From positions 1 through 57,331 of the forward strand of contig JAZTZL010000031.1 in assembly GCA_045637425.1 (NCBI GenBank): a stretch of 57,331 nucleotides of DNA, written 5' to 3'. Position 1 is the first letter of the stretch. Each line of letters opens with the position of its first letter. Made by a program: the position numbers and the translations under genes. Below the pieces are notes generated by a model, which did no database searches, was not told where the DNA came from, and worked only from the letters and a program-made list of their open reading frames with translations. The DNA comes from CAJGBR01 sp045637425. GTDB taxonomy: Bacteria; Bacteroidota; Bacteroidia; Bacteroidales; Rikenellaceae. Below are positions 25,344-34,731 of this stretch, one piece after another.

Positions 25344-28070
25344 CTACTTAGAGTGCATAATCGCAGCCTGTGCAGCTGCTACGCGTGCAATCGGCACTCG
25401 GAACGGCGAACAAGATACGTAATTCATTCCAATCTTGTCGCAGAAAATTACCGATGACGGCTCGCCACCGTGCTCGCCACAGATACCGACCTTCAGATCT
25501 CCGCGCGTAGCTCGTCCCTTATGAACTCCCATTTCAACCAGCTGACCTACACCCTCTTGGTCGAGAACTGCGAATGGATCGGTCTTCAAAATACCCTTCT
25601 TGATGTACTCTGGCAAGAACTTGCCGATATCATCGCGTGAATATCCATAGGTCATCTGCGTCAGGTCATTCGTACCAAACGAGAAGTATTCTGCAACCTC
25701 TGCAATCTGATCCGCAGTCAGAGCTGCTCGCGGAATCTCAATCATTGTACCAAGTTGGTAATCAACATTGATACCCTTTTCTGTCATTACTGAAGCGGCT
25801 ACATCACGGATTATTTCAGCCTGATTTGCCAACTCCTTAACAGTGCCTACCAGAGGAACCATAATTTCGGGCTTCGGATTGAGCCCTTTTGCCTTCAAGT
25901 TGCACGCTGCTTCGATAATTGCGCGAGCCTGCATCGCCGTGATTTCTGGATAAACAACGCCCAATCGGCAACCTCTGTGACCCAGCATCGGATTGAATTC
26001 GTGCAATGAATCAACCTTTTCCTTAACCTTCTCGATCGGCATATTCAGAAGCTCGGCCATATGTCTCTGACTATCTTCATCATTCGGAGTGAATTCGTGC
26101 AATGGTGGGTCAAGCAGACGAATATTTACTCCATAGCCGTCCATAGCCTCAAGAATTCCTTCAAAGTCTGCACGTTGCATCGGAAGAATCTTCGCTAATG
26201 CAGACTTACGTCCCTCTACGGTCTCCGAAAGAATCATCTCGCGCATCGCATCAATTCGATTACCTTCGAAAAACATATGCTCAGTACGACACAAACCTAC
26301 ACCTTTAGCTCCAAAGTTGCGCGCTGTTGTTGCATCGTTCGGAGTATCAGCATTGGTTCTGACGTCCATTCTTGTATATTTGGCTGCGAGGTCCATAATA
26401 TCTTTGAAATCGCCACTCAATTGAGCTGCCTCCGTAGCAACTTCGCCAAGATAAACCTCTCCTGTAGAGCCATTCAGTGAAATCCAATCGCCTTCTTTAA
26501 TAACGACATCTTTAACTGCGAAACAACGCTTGTGGTAATCAACAACGATATCACCGCAGCCAGACACACAACACTTACCCATACCGCGAGCAACTACCGC
26601 AGCGTGTGATGTCATACCACCACGTGCAGTCAAGATACCCTCGGATACGTTCATACCTCGCAAGTCTTCGGGTGATGTCTCAAGACGAACCAAAATAACC
26701 TTTTCGCCTCGGTTTTTCCACTCTTCAGCCTCATCAGCAAAGAATACTACCCTACCACACGCAGCACCAGGTGAAGCAGGCAACCCCTTTGTGAGAACCG
26801 TTGCTGTCGCTTGTGCAGCCTTGTCGAACACGGGGTGCAACAACTCATCTAGTTTAGCAGGTTCTTGACGCAAAAGTGCAGTCTTCTCATCAATCATACC
26901 CTGCTTCAACATATCAATCGCCATCTTAACCATAGCGGCTCCGGTGCGTTTACCACTACGAGTCTGCAGCATCCACAATCTTCCGTCTTGGATCGTAAAC
27001 TCCATATCCTGCATATCGCGGAAGTGATCTTCTAGTTTTTCTTGAACTGCATTCAACGCAGCATAAGCCTCAGGCATTGACTCTTCCAACGATGGATATT
27101 GACTCTTGCGCACATCTTCAGAGATACCTTGCAATTTAGCCCATCGTCTTGAGCCCTCTATTGTAATCTCCTGTGGAGTGCGGATACCTGCAACAACGTC
27201 TTCCCCTTGAGCATTAATCAAATACTCTCCATTAAAGATATCTTCACCTGTGGCAGCATCACGCGAGAAGGCTACACCTGTAGCAGAATTGCTACCCATA
27301 TTGCCATAAACCATCGACTGAACATTTACAGCAGTACCCCACTCTTCCGGAATCTGATTCAACTGACGATAAAGAACAGCACGTTCGGTCATCCAAGAAT
27401 CAAACACTGCGCAGATTGCTCCCCACAACTGTTCCCAAGGATCTGTCGGGAAATCCCTACCCGTACGTTCCTTGACTACCGATTTGAAATTCCTAACCAA
27501 AACCTGCAAATCTTCAACTGTGAAGTCTGTGTCGTTAATGATATTTCTTTCTGCTTTTAACTTATCAATTTCGACTTCAAACGGATTATGCTCGCCCTTT
27601 CCTGCAGCAACACCCATCACTACGTCACCATACATTTGAATAAAACGACGATATGAATCCCACGCAAAGCGCATATTTCCGGACTTCTCACCCAACAATT
27701 GAACTGCATCGTCATTCAAACCGAGGTTCAAAACCGTATCCATCATACCCGGCATAGACACTCTTGCACCCGAACGCACAGATACCATCAATGGGAATGC
27801 TTCACCTTTAGAGCCGAACTTAGCATTCATAATCTCTTCAACGTGAGCAATACCGGCCTTAACCTCATCGCTAATTAAGTTAATCACAGCCTCTCTACCT
27901 TCGTTTGTGTACAGCGTACAAACCTCGGTAGTGATGGTAAATCCTGCTGGCACCGGAAGACCTATAAGGTTCATTTCAGCAAGGTTTGCACCTTTACCGC
28001 CAAGCAGATTCTTCATATCTGCCTTACCCTCAGCCATTCCGTTTCCAAATGTGTAAACGTGTTTGTTCAT
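25344..28070 (-). CDS. ppdK: Pyruvate, phosphate dikinase
   Basis: 908 residues, the usual length. An N-terminal ATP-grasp region has GGKGANLAEMNLIGLPVPAG and VRSGARVSMPGMMDTVLNLG. The phosphohistidine domain has TARGGMTSHAAVVARGMGK with the catalytic His. The C-terminal PEP/pyruvate domain contains MLGHRGCRLGVVYPEI, FGTNDLTQMTYG and VGICGEHGGEPSS with the catalytic Cys. The enzyme converts PEP, AMP and pyrophosphate reversibly to pyruvate, ATP and phosphate, common in anaerobic glycolysis. A single-gene unit with its own promoter and terminator. Confidence 0.96.
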   Translation of the reverse strand: MNKHVYTFGNGMAEGKADMKNLLGGKGANLAEMNLIGLPVPAGFTITTEVCTLYTNEGREAVINLISDEVKAGIAHVEEIMNAKFGSKGEAFPLMVSVRSGARVSMPGMMDTVLNLGLNDDAVQLLGEKSGNMRFAWDSYRRFIQMYGDVVMGVAAGKGEHNPFEVEIDKLKAERNIINDTDFTVEDLQVLVRNFKSVVKERTGRDFPTDPWEQLWGAICAVFDSWMTERAVLYRQLNQIPEEWGTAVNVQSMVYGNMGSNSATGVAFSRDAATGEDIFNGEYLINAQGEDVVAGIRTPQEITIEGSRRWAKLQGISEDVRKSQYPSLEESMPEAYAALNAVQEKLEDHFRDMQDMEFTIQDGRLWMLQTRSGKRTGAAMVKMAIDMLKQGMIDEKTALLRQEPAKLDELLHPVFDKAAQATATVLTKGLPASPGAACGRVVFFADEAEEWKNRGEKVILVRLETSPEDLRGMNVSEGILTARGGMTSHAAVVARGMGKCCVSGCGDIVVDYHKRCFAVKDVVIKEGDWISLNGSTGEVYLGEVATEAAQLSGDFKDIMDLAAKYTRMDVRTNADTPNDATTARNFGAKGVGLCRTEHMFFEGNRIDAMREMILSETVEGRKSALAKILPMQRADFEGILEAMDGYGVNIRLLDPPLHEFTPNDEDSQRHMAELLNMPIEKVKEKVDSLHEFNPMLGHRGCRLGVVYPEITAMQARAIIEAACNLKAKGLNPKPEIMVPLVGTVKELANQAEIIRDVAASVMTEKGINVDYQLGTMIEIPRAALTADQIAEVAEYFSFGTNDLTQMTYGYSRDDIGKFLPEYIKKGILKTDPFAVLDQEGVGQLVEMGVHKGRATRGDLKVGICGEHGGEPSSVIFCDKIGMNYVSCSPFRVPIARVAAAQAAIMHSK

Positions 28071-28133
28071 ACAATTAATTCCAATTACGAGTTAAAATTC
28101 TTTCTTCTTATTTACTTCCTTTCTACAATCTTG

Positions 28134-28141
28134 CAAAGATA
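28134..28141 (-). promoter_or_regulatory. -7 box of ppdK
   Basis: TATCTTTG followed by C on the minus strand, giving a leader of about 60 bases before the ATG. Confidence 0.6.
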
Positions 28142-28217
28142 CGACTTTTTTCAAATATATTCTCAAGAATGGGAAAATTTATGTCGATTTTTTCCATTAT
28201 GACCACTCTAAGACAAT

Positions 28218-28250
28218 AAAAAACAGCGACGCTTAGCGACGCTGTTTTTA
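28218..28250 (-). terminator. Terminator of the M3 peptidase gene
   Basis: Arms 28218-28232 and 28236-28250 pair with a single A-A mismatch and a three-base loop; a run of T follows on the minus strand. It lies 18 bases after the peptidase stop. Confidence 0.85.
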
Positions 28251-28268
28251 TCATTTTCATTGCTATTA

Positions 28269-30365
28269 CTATTTCTTAGCAGGGACGAGGCCGCTACGTT
28301 CAAGCAACGCCTTTGTTGACGGTTCCTGACCTCGGAACTTAACATAGAGTGTCATCGGATCTTCAGAGTTACCCTTTGACAAAATGTTGTCACGGAACGA
28401 TTTTGCTACTGCAGGGTTAAAGATACCCTCTTCTTTGAACTTCGCAAATGCGTCTGCATCGAGCACTTCTGACCACTTGTAACCATAGTAACCTGCAGCG
28501 TAACCACCCGAGAAGATGTGCGAGAAGGTTGTCGCCATTGCTGTACCCTTAATCGACGGCAACAACTGGCAATCCTTTGTAACATTCTTTTCAAATGCCT
28601 CTACGCTCTCTGCAATCGGGGTTGTTCTTGTATGCCAAGCCATATCGGCAATACCGAATGACAATTGACGAACACTTCCATAGCCACTCATAAAGTTCTT
28701 CGCAGCAACCAATTTCTCTACCATTTCAACCGGCAACTTTTCACCTGTTTGGTAGTGTTCAGCAAACATATCGAGGAACTCTTTTTCATACGCAAAGTTT
28801 TCCATCAACTGTGAAGGCAACTCTACAAAGTCACGAGGCACGTTTGTACCGACAAGACTTTGGTAAGTACCTTCAGCCAGCAGTCCGTGCAGTGCGTGAC
28901 CAAATTCGTGCAACAATGTTGTAACTTCATAGAATGTCAGCAATGCAGGTTCATTTTCAGTCGGTTTTGTAAAGTTCAACACCAACGACACCAACGGACG
29001 AGTTTCCTCACCTTTTGCATTGATAGAGTTTTCACGGAACAAAGTCATCCAAGCACCGCTCTTCTTACCAGCACGTGGGAAGTAGTCGAAATAGAGCAGT
29101 CCCATAAGACGTTCACCGTCATAAACTTCCATCACCTTAACATCTTTGTGATATACAGGCACTTCGTTATTTTGAACAAACTTCAAACCATACAACTTAG
29201 AAGCCAGCATCAATACACCTTTTTCCACGTTTTCGAGTTTGAAATACGGCTTAATCATTTGGTCATCAACGCTATACTTTTCAGTTTTGTATTTTTCTGA
29301 CCAATATGAGAAATCCCACGGCATCAATTCATAATCAACACCTTTAGACTTAGCATAGGCTTGAATTTCCGCTACATCTTCACGCGCAGCAGGCAGACTC
29401 TTTTCCAACAATTCGGTCAGCAAATCTGTCACATTGTTTCTATTCTTAGCCATACGCTCTTCGAGCACGTAATCAGCATAAGTTTCATAGCCCAACAATT
29501 TAGCCAACTGATAACGCAATTCAACGATTCTCTTAACGATGTCAGAGTTGTCGAACTCGCCACCAAGAGCCTTGCTGCTTGAAGCACGCCATACCTTTTC
29601 TTTCAATTCGCGATTTGTCGAATATGTCAAGAACGGTGACAAGCTCGGATATTGCAGCGTAACAACCCAACCTTCCAGGCCACGTTCTTTAGCTTCGGCA
29701 GCAGCACCAGCTACTGCGAATGCAGGAAGTCCATCGAGTTGAGTCGAGTCTGTAATGTGCAATACAAACGCATTTGTAGCGTCCAACATATTCTTATCGA
29801 ACTTGATGCTCAATTCAGAGAGTTCTTTTGTGATTGCGCGATAAGTCTCCTTATCTTCAGCCGAGAGAGCTGCGCCATTGCGAGCAAAACTCTTGTAGGT
29901 CTTTTCCAACAGACGCATCTGTTCGCTTGTGAGTCCCAGATTTTTGCGATTGTCGTAAACTACCTTAACTCGACCGAACAATTTAGCATTAAGCGAAACA
30001 TCGTTGCTCCACTCTGTAAGCATCGGAGAAATCTCCATTGAGATTTGTTGCATTTCGGCATTAACTTCAGCATAAGTCAAGTTGAAGAAGATTCCGGAAA
30101 CGCGGTTAAGCAATTCACCACTACGTTCGAGAGCCTCGATTGTATTCTCGAATGAAGGTTCTTCCTGATTGTTCACAATCGCATCAACTTCGGCACGAGC
30201 TTGACGGATAGCCTCCTCGAAAGCAGGTTTGTAGTGTTCATTTTTGATTTTGTCGAAGGGAGGTGCTCCAAACGGAGTACCGTAATCCGACAGCAGCGGG
30301 TTTTGATTGCCACCGCCGCAAGAGCACATAGATACAAGTGCTGCCATAACAATTAATCTTTTCAT
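28269..30365 (-). CDS. M3-family metallopeptidase (peptidyl-dipeptidase type), lipoprotein
   Basis: 698 residues. The N-terminus MKRLIVMAALVSMCSCGGG looks like a lipoprotein leader (Cys14 or Cys16). The zinc motif HEFGHALHG lies near residue 480, preceded by the domain typical of Dcp/oligopeptidase A (FENTIEALERSGELLNRV, ISPMLTEWSNDVSLN). GGYAAGYYGYKWSEVLDADAF near the end is the family's conserved Tyr-rich segment. Dcp enzymes remove C-terminal dipeptides; lipid anchoring implies action in the periplasm or at a membrane. Confidence 0.92.
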   Translation of the reverse strand: MKRLIVMAALVSMCSCGGGNQNPLLSDYGTPFGAPPFDKIKNEHYKPAFEEAIRQARAEVDAIVNNQEEPSFENTIEALERSGELLNRVSGIFFNLTYAEVNAEMQQISMEISPMLTEWSNDVSLNAKLFGRVKVVYDNRKNLGLTSEQMRLLEKTYKSFARNGAALSAEDKETYRAITKELSELSIKFDKNMLDATNAFVLHITDSTQLDGLPAFAVAGAAAEAKERGLEGWVVTLQYPSLSPFLTYSTNRELKEKVWRASSSKALGGEFDNSDIVKRIVELRYQLAKLLGYETYADYVLEERMAKNRNNVTDLLTELLEKSLPAAREDVAEIQAYAKSKGVDYELMPWDFSYWSEKYKTEKYSVDDQMIKPYFKLENVEKGVLMLASKLYGLKFVQNNEVPVYHKDVKVMEVYDGERLMGLLYFDYFPRAGKKSGAWMTLFRENSINAKGEETRPLVSLVLNFTKPTENEPALLTFYEVTTLLHEFGHALHGLLAEGTYQSLVGTNVPRDFVELPSQLMENFAYEKEFLDMFAEHYQTGEKLPVEMVEKLVAAKNFMSGYGSVRQLSFGIADMAWHTRTTPIAESVEAFEKNVTKDCQLLPSIKGTAMATTFSHIFSGGYAAGYYGYKWSEVLDADAFAKFKEEGIFNPAVAKSFRDNILSKGNSEDPMTLYVKFRGQEPSTKALLERSGLVPAKK

Positions 30366-30396
30366 ATTTTACAGTTTAGAACTTTTTCCCAAGTTG

Positions 30397-30404
30397 CAAA
30401 ATTA
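30397..30404 (-). promoter_or_regulatory. -7 box of the M3 peptidase gene
   Basis: TAATTTTG followed by C on the minus strand, 31 bases before the ATG. Confidence 0.5.
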
Positions 30405-30521
30405 CTCTATTTTTTCTGAATTACACACATTCATTTACACTTTTTACTCACATCACAATGCCGCACCGATCGAGGTGGTATTCTTTTTGCAGAGATTCTG
30501 TGATAATTTTCCCAATATCGA

Positions 30522-31199
30522 ATGAATGCTTTTGCCAAAAGATTAGACAATACACTGAATATCATCATAATTATATCGAGTTTTTTACTCGTAACGATGA
30601 TTTCCATTCAGATTTTGCAGATTGTTCCTGCTGAGTTTGACTTGATATTTCTGCGCGTTCAGTATTGGATTTGTTTTCTATTTATGGTCGATTTTTTCTA
30701 TCGGCTCTATCACAGCACTCACCGCACCAAATTCATCATTCACAATTGGTTATACTTCATCATCGCAATTCCGTTCGCAGTCATCGCCCGACGCATAACA
30801 TTAGACATAAATCCACTGACAGACTTCCTGTTGAAAATCATTCCACTTGTGCGCGGAGCATACGGAATGGTCATTGTAATCAATTGGATTACAAAGAATA
30901 AGGTCTCGAACCTTATGATTTCCTATCTGATAATTCTTATGGCGATGATTTGGTTTTCAGCTCTGATATTCTACTACTTCGAATCGAGAGTCAATCCCGA
31001 AGTCAAATATTTCGAACAGGCCCTTTGGTGGTCGGTATTGTGCGCCACGACAGATGACTCGTACATCACACCCGTAACCGACATCGGACGGCTGTTGTAT
31101 GTATCATTAAGTATGACCGGAATGATGATTTTCCCGATTTTTACGGTATTCTTCTCCAACAAACTGAAACAGAATGTTTCGTCAAATAAGGCGTCGTGA
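30522..31199 (+). CDS. Ion channel homologue of the voltage-gated superfamily with altered filter
   Basis: 225 residues with about six hydrophobic helices. Helix 3-4 region: FIIHNWLYFIIAIPF and KIIPLVRGAYGM. The pore helix is FEQALWWSVLCATT, followed by PVTDIGRLLYVSLSMTGMM, the layout of K+ channel proteins. Where TTVGYGD-x-x-P is expected the protein has TTDDSYITP (residues 176-184): both filter glycines are missing. It may carry another ion or be a non-conducting relative. Its stop lies within the 3' end of the convergent amidohydrolase gene (about 18 bases overlap). Confidence 0.72.
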   Translation: MNAFAKRLDNTLNIIIIISSFLLVTMISIQILQIVPAEFDLIFLRVQYWICFLFMVDFFYRLYHSTHRTKFIIHNWLYFIIAIPFAVIARRITLDINPLTDFLLKIIPLVRGAYGMVIVINWITKNKVSNLMISYLIILMAMIWFSALIFYYFESRVNPEVKYFEQALWWSVLCATTDDSYITPVTDIGRLLYVSLSMTGMMIFPIFTVFFSNKLKQNVSSNKAS

Positions 31200-32369
31200 G
31201 ATTGATTCGGCTGTCAATGTGCAGTTCGCCCAATCGACATTTTCAATCAGTGTAGCTCCGCCTGCAAATATTTGTTCAACTGAAGGATTATCCGAAAGAG
31301 ATTTCAATGCGACTCTGCCCGCAGTTGTAGCCCACATAACCACCTCCTCGAGCGATAATCCAGAATGCTCTCCCAGCACAAATTTCACCTCGTCGCACAT
31401 CAGCAACGAACTATTGGAAGCCAGAGAATCGGTACCCAGCGCTATTCGACACCCCTTTTTTCTTAGCAATTCAATAGGAGGTTGCCATTGAGAAATATAT
31501 TGATTCGAACGCGGGCACAAAACCCAGGTGACATTCGAAAAATAATCGTTGATTCTGTCTATATCCACCTCTCTGACAAAGGTATTATGCACCAACAACA
31601 ATGGTCTGTCAGCCGAGAAATGCTTAATCAGCCTCTCTGCCGGAGTGTGACAATCTCTGAAATCGACATTCAACCCTGCACTTTGATACCGTTCATACAG
31701 TGCGCCCCTACTCTCGAACAATTCCAACTCGGCTGGATCCTCCATAAAGTGCACCGACACGGGCATATTTTCATCTGACCGAGCAATTTGACTCATCAGT
31801 CTGTCGCTTACCGAATATGCAGAGTGTGGTGTCAATGAATATTCAAGTCCTAAATCCACACAAAGTTCAGCAACAGAATCACCTTTGCTACAGATTTTGT
31901 TCACTGCACTATCGCTATCCCTTAATCCGAAGAGTTCCACGAAATTATGATACTCCACTCCCGAGCCACACTTCAGCGACAATCCATAGGTATCATTACA
32001 AATATCAGCCACAAGCGAAGTACCTTCGGCAAACATTTGCGCTTGTCGAAACGACGCAGCAGCAATCCTGTCCACCGTACAGGTATTATCTCTCACCAAA
32101 TCCAAATTTCGGATAAAACCGTCTAAGCCTTGATTTTGAGCAATACTGCCATAGAGATACGACAACTCCAAGTGACAGTGAGCATTGGTCCACGATGGGA
32201 CAATGATACCATTAAAGAACTCGACAGAGGCCATCGAGTCCAACACCGCTCTATCCACCGACTGAATATCGACCAGCCTCCCGTCTTCAAATGTCAGCAC
32301 GCCGAACCGAATCGGGGGCATAGGGGGGCATAATACCAATGGTGCTGCTATCCGCCTGATGAGGTGCAT
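31182..32369 (-). CDS. Amidohydrolase, cytosine/aminofutalosine deaminase-like
   Basis: 395 residues. The metal-site motifs appear in order: WTNAHCHLELSYL (about 60-72), LTPHSAYSV (about 179), VSVHFMED (about 203), LLVHNTFV and IALGTDSLASN (about 317), as in the TRZ/ATZ and aminofutalosine deaminase group. The substrate is unsettled; a role in the futalosine menaquinone route is possible but no other mqn gene is here. The start overlaps the 3' end of the DUF4296 gene by 83 bases. I keep it because RRIAAPLVLCPPMPPIRFG aligns with the usual N-terminal strand of the family. Confidence 0.78.
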   Translation of the reverse strand: MHLIRRIAAPLVLCPPMPPIRFGVLTFEDGRLVDIQSVDRAVLDSMASVEFFNGIIVPSWTNAHCHLELSYLYGSIAQNQGLDGFIRNLDLVRDNTCTVDRIAAASFRQAQMFAEGTSLVADICNDTYGLSLKCGSGVEYHNFVELFGLRDSDSAVNKICSKGDSVAELCVDLGLEYSLTPHSAYSVSDRLMSQIARSDENMPVSVHFMEDPAELELFESRGALYERYQSAGLNVDFRDCHTPAERLIKHFSADRPLLLVHNTFVREVDIDRINDYFSNVTWVLCPRSNQYISQWQPPIELLRKKGCRIALGTDSLASNSSLLMCDEVKFVLGEHSGLSLEEVVMWATTAGRVALKSLSDNPSVEQIFAGGATLIENVDWANCTLTAESISRRLI

Positions 32370-33177
32370 TTTCCACTCGTTTTATGATGTCTGTATTTAA
32401 TCGTTTACTCATTGACAACTCTCTAGATGAGAAGTAATCTCTCGTGCGACTCACGACCAAACTATCAATCTGCATCTTGATATATGGGATTTTCGAATCT
32501 TTTCCGAAGTAGAGAATATCAACCTTGACACTCTTTTCTTCAGGATTTTTGATAGGCAACTCTATTTCCAACTCTTCGAATCCGCCACGAGTGTAGTGCT
32601 TGATGTTCGTAGCCAACAATTTATCACGCTTGTCATATGTAGCAATTCTACATCTCATACTCAAACGTGTATCCACCGTATCAATCTTATATCTGAACTT
32701 AATCTTGTAGACGCGGTTAGTATCAATATCGAATGAAAAATCGCCATTACTGATATTCTTTTTACCATCGACATAGATTGAATCGTTTCTCACAAGAATC
32801 GTATCGCGATTCTCCTCAATGAATCCACGTTCGATTGTTTCGTACATTTTCTTGTAGTATTTCAGTCCTGCGAATTGTCGGTTGAGCGAATCTATCGCAG
32901 CCGAAACAATCCACGAAACACGCGAAGATTTGCGCAACGACATTTTGTAGAACGTGTAGCGAAAATCATCAAATGTATATCCATACTTCTTCAATATCGG
33001 TTCATAATAATTCACCGTATCGCCGAGCAAATCAGGTTGAAAATTATTTGCATACGAATTCGATATATATATATCCTTGACGATTGAGACCAGAGTCTTT
33101 TCCGGAATAAACTTTTTCGACTGCCCACACCCAAACAGCAGAGTCAGACACAAAACACAAAACAATATCTTTTTCAT
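32287..33177 (-). CDS. DUF4296 lipoprotein
   Basis: 296 residues with a lipoprotein leader (TLLFGC, Cys17). The first 130 residues follow the DUF4296 pattern: an L-V-x-I-V-K-D-I-Y-I segment, then YYEPILKKYGYTFDDFRYTF. The C-terminal half is predicted beta-rich. The function of the family is not known. The ATG overlaps the stop of the LolE-like permease gene by four bases, so it is translationally coupled; its own 3' end overlaps the amidohydrolase gene. Confidence 0.78.
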   Translation of the reverse strand: MKKILFCVLCLTLLFGCGQSKKFIPEKTLVSIVKDIYISNSYANNFQPDLLGDTVNYYEPILKKYGYTFDDFRYTFYKMSLRKSSRVSWIVSAAIDSLNRQFAGLKYYKKMYETIERGFIEENRDTILVRNDSIYVDGKKNISNGDFSFDIDTNRVYKIKFRYKIDTVDTRLSMRCRIATYDKRDKLLATNIKHYTRGGFEELEIELPIKNPEEKSVKVDILYFGKDSKIPYIKMQIDSLVVSRTRDYFSSRELSMSKRLNTDIIKRVENAPHQADSSTIGIMPPYAPDSVRRADI

Positions 33178-34382
33178 AATCTATCTTTATCAAACATTTT
33201 TAACGTAGTTCTCACCGTAATGGCAGACATCAACCACGCTATACATACCACGCTGACATAGACCAATACGACATCAACCAAATGTATATCAACGGGATAG
33301 GTATCAATAAGAAAACTTTCGCCCTGCAATTTCACCCAGCCCCACTTGTCTTGTCCCCAGCAGATTGCGCCACCAATCACTCCACCAATCACACCACCAA
33401 TGGCTGCAATCAACAGACCCTCGTTCATAAATATTCTCTCCAACTCAGAACGAGTCGCGCCGATTGCCTCAAGAGTCTGCAAATCACGACGTTTATCAAT
33501 TATCAACATCACCAGTGCTCCCACAATTCCGAAGGCTCCGATAACCATAACCAGCAGCAATATGGTATATATACCCCACTTTTCGTACTGCATAATCTTA
33601 TAGAGCGACTGCTTTTGTTCGGCGCGAGTTTTGACTACAAATTTATCACCCAGCAACTGTACCAACCTCTGCTTCACCACATCTGCATCGGCACCTTCTG
33701 CAAGTTTTACAGCGACGGCACTCGTCTTATTTTCGCCCACCAACGCACGCGCAAACCTCAACGGCACAATGACAAATTCACCATCTGTATTTGCATCTAA
33801 CGCAAATACCCCTACCGGAAACAATTTTTTACTGCGCACACTTTCAACGGGTAGCAATGGTGACACGGGTCCGTTCTTCGGCACATAAATGGTCATTGGG
33901 CGAATCATCTGCACATTTACTCCCAACGAATACGCAATTCCCTGCCCCACTACGGCCTGATTTATATCACCAAACTCCAACTGCCAGCGACCACGATTCA
34001 TCATCTTATTCACGGGAACGATATGACTATACATCGAATCCACACCACGCATTGTGCCTACGAATTGGTTGTTCTGGTACTCGAAAAGTGCAGTCTGCTC
34101 TAACATTTTCGAGCAGATTTCCACACCCTCGACCGCTGTCAAATCGGGTAACTCTCCCAAAAATTTTCCCTTGGCAGCCTCAATTCTGATATCGGGGTCG
34201 AAACTCTCGTACATCTGTCGAATCATACCGTCAAGTCCGTTGAACACAGACAGCAACACAATCATTGCAGCAACGGGAATTGCAACAGTAAATGCGCTGA
34301 CAATTGATATCAAGTTAATCACCGAGTGTGATTTCGGCGACAACAGATAACGACGGGCAATCCACAGTGCGAGAAACTTCAT
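33174..34382 (-). CDS. LolC/LolE-type ABC transporter permease (FtsX family)
   Basis: 402 residues: a first helix at about 17-45 (SVINLISIVSAFTVAIPV), a large periplasmic domain (about 50-265), and three helices in the last 130 residues. It begins LWIARRYLLSPKSHSVIN, the family's N-terminal signature, and has VMVIGAFGIVGALVML before the loop DLQTLEAIGATRSELERIF. LolCE permeases extract lipoproteins from the inner membrane with LolD ATPase; no ATPase is nearby. One base separates it from rbfA. Confidence 0.85.
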   Translation of the reverse strand: MKFLALWIARRYLLSPKSHSVINLISIVSAFTVAIPVAAMIVLLSVFNGLDGMIRQMYESFDPDIRIEAAKGKFLGELPDLTAVEGVEICSKMLEQTALFEYQNNQFVGTMRGVDSMYSHIVPVNKMMNRGRWQLEFGDINQAVVGQGIAYSLGVNVQMIRPMTIYVPKNGPVSPLLPVESVRSKKLFPVGVFALDANTDGEFVIVPLRFARALVGENKTSAVAVKLAEGADADVVKQRLVQLLGDKFVVKTRAEQKQSLYKIMQYEKWGIYTILLLVMVIGAFGIVGALVMLIIDKRRDLQTLEAIGATRSELERIFMNEGLLIAAIGGVIGGVIGGAICWGQDKWGWVKLQGESFLIDTYPVDIHLVDVVLVYVSVVCIAWLMSAITVRTTLKMFDKDRL

Positions 34383-34383
34383 T

Positions 34384-34731
34384 CTATTTTTTCAGCAGAT
34401 TATCTATATTTTCGATATATTCCAGCGAATCGTCGAGTCTGAAATCAAGTTCCGGCACAATTCTGAGTTGATTTCTGACACGTTGTCCCAACGCACGTCT
34501 AATCAACCAAACGTTTTCAGTCAGTCGTTCGACAATCTCCTCGGCCTTGGCATAAGGGAATACACTAAGGTAAATCTTAGCAAAACTCAGGTCTGGAGAT
34601 ACTCTCACTATGGTTACCGAAACCATCGCGCCCTGCACCAAATCGCGAGCTTCTTTCAAAAATATATCGCTTATATCGCGTCTAATAAGACTGCTAATCT
34701 TTTGCTGTCTTGTTGATTCTTGTTGTTCCAT
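34384..34731 (-). CDS. rbfA: Ribosome-binding factor A
   Basis: 115 residues, the normal size. TRQQKISSLIRRDISDIFL, MVSVTIVRVSPDLSFAKIYL and LGQRVRNQLRIVPELDFRLD follow RbfA, a KH-fold factor needed for 30S maturation and 16S rRNA 5' end processing. Its first 38 bases overlap the end of the PorT-like gene in another frame. The start is supported because family similarity begins within the first ten residues. Confidence 0.92.
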   Translation of the reverse strand: MEQQESTRQQKISSLIRRDISDIFLKEARDLVQGAMVSVTIVRVSPDLSFAKIYLSVFPYAKAEEIVERLTENVWLIRRALGQRVRNQLRIVPELDFRLDDSLEYIENIDNLLKK

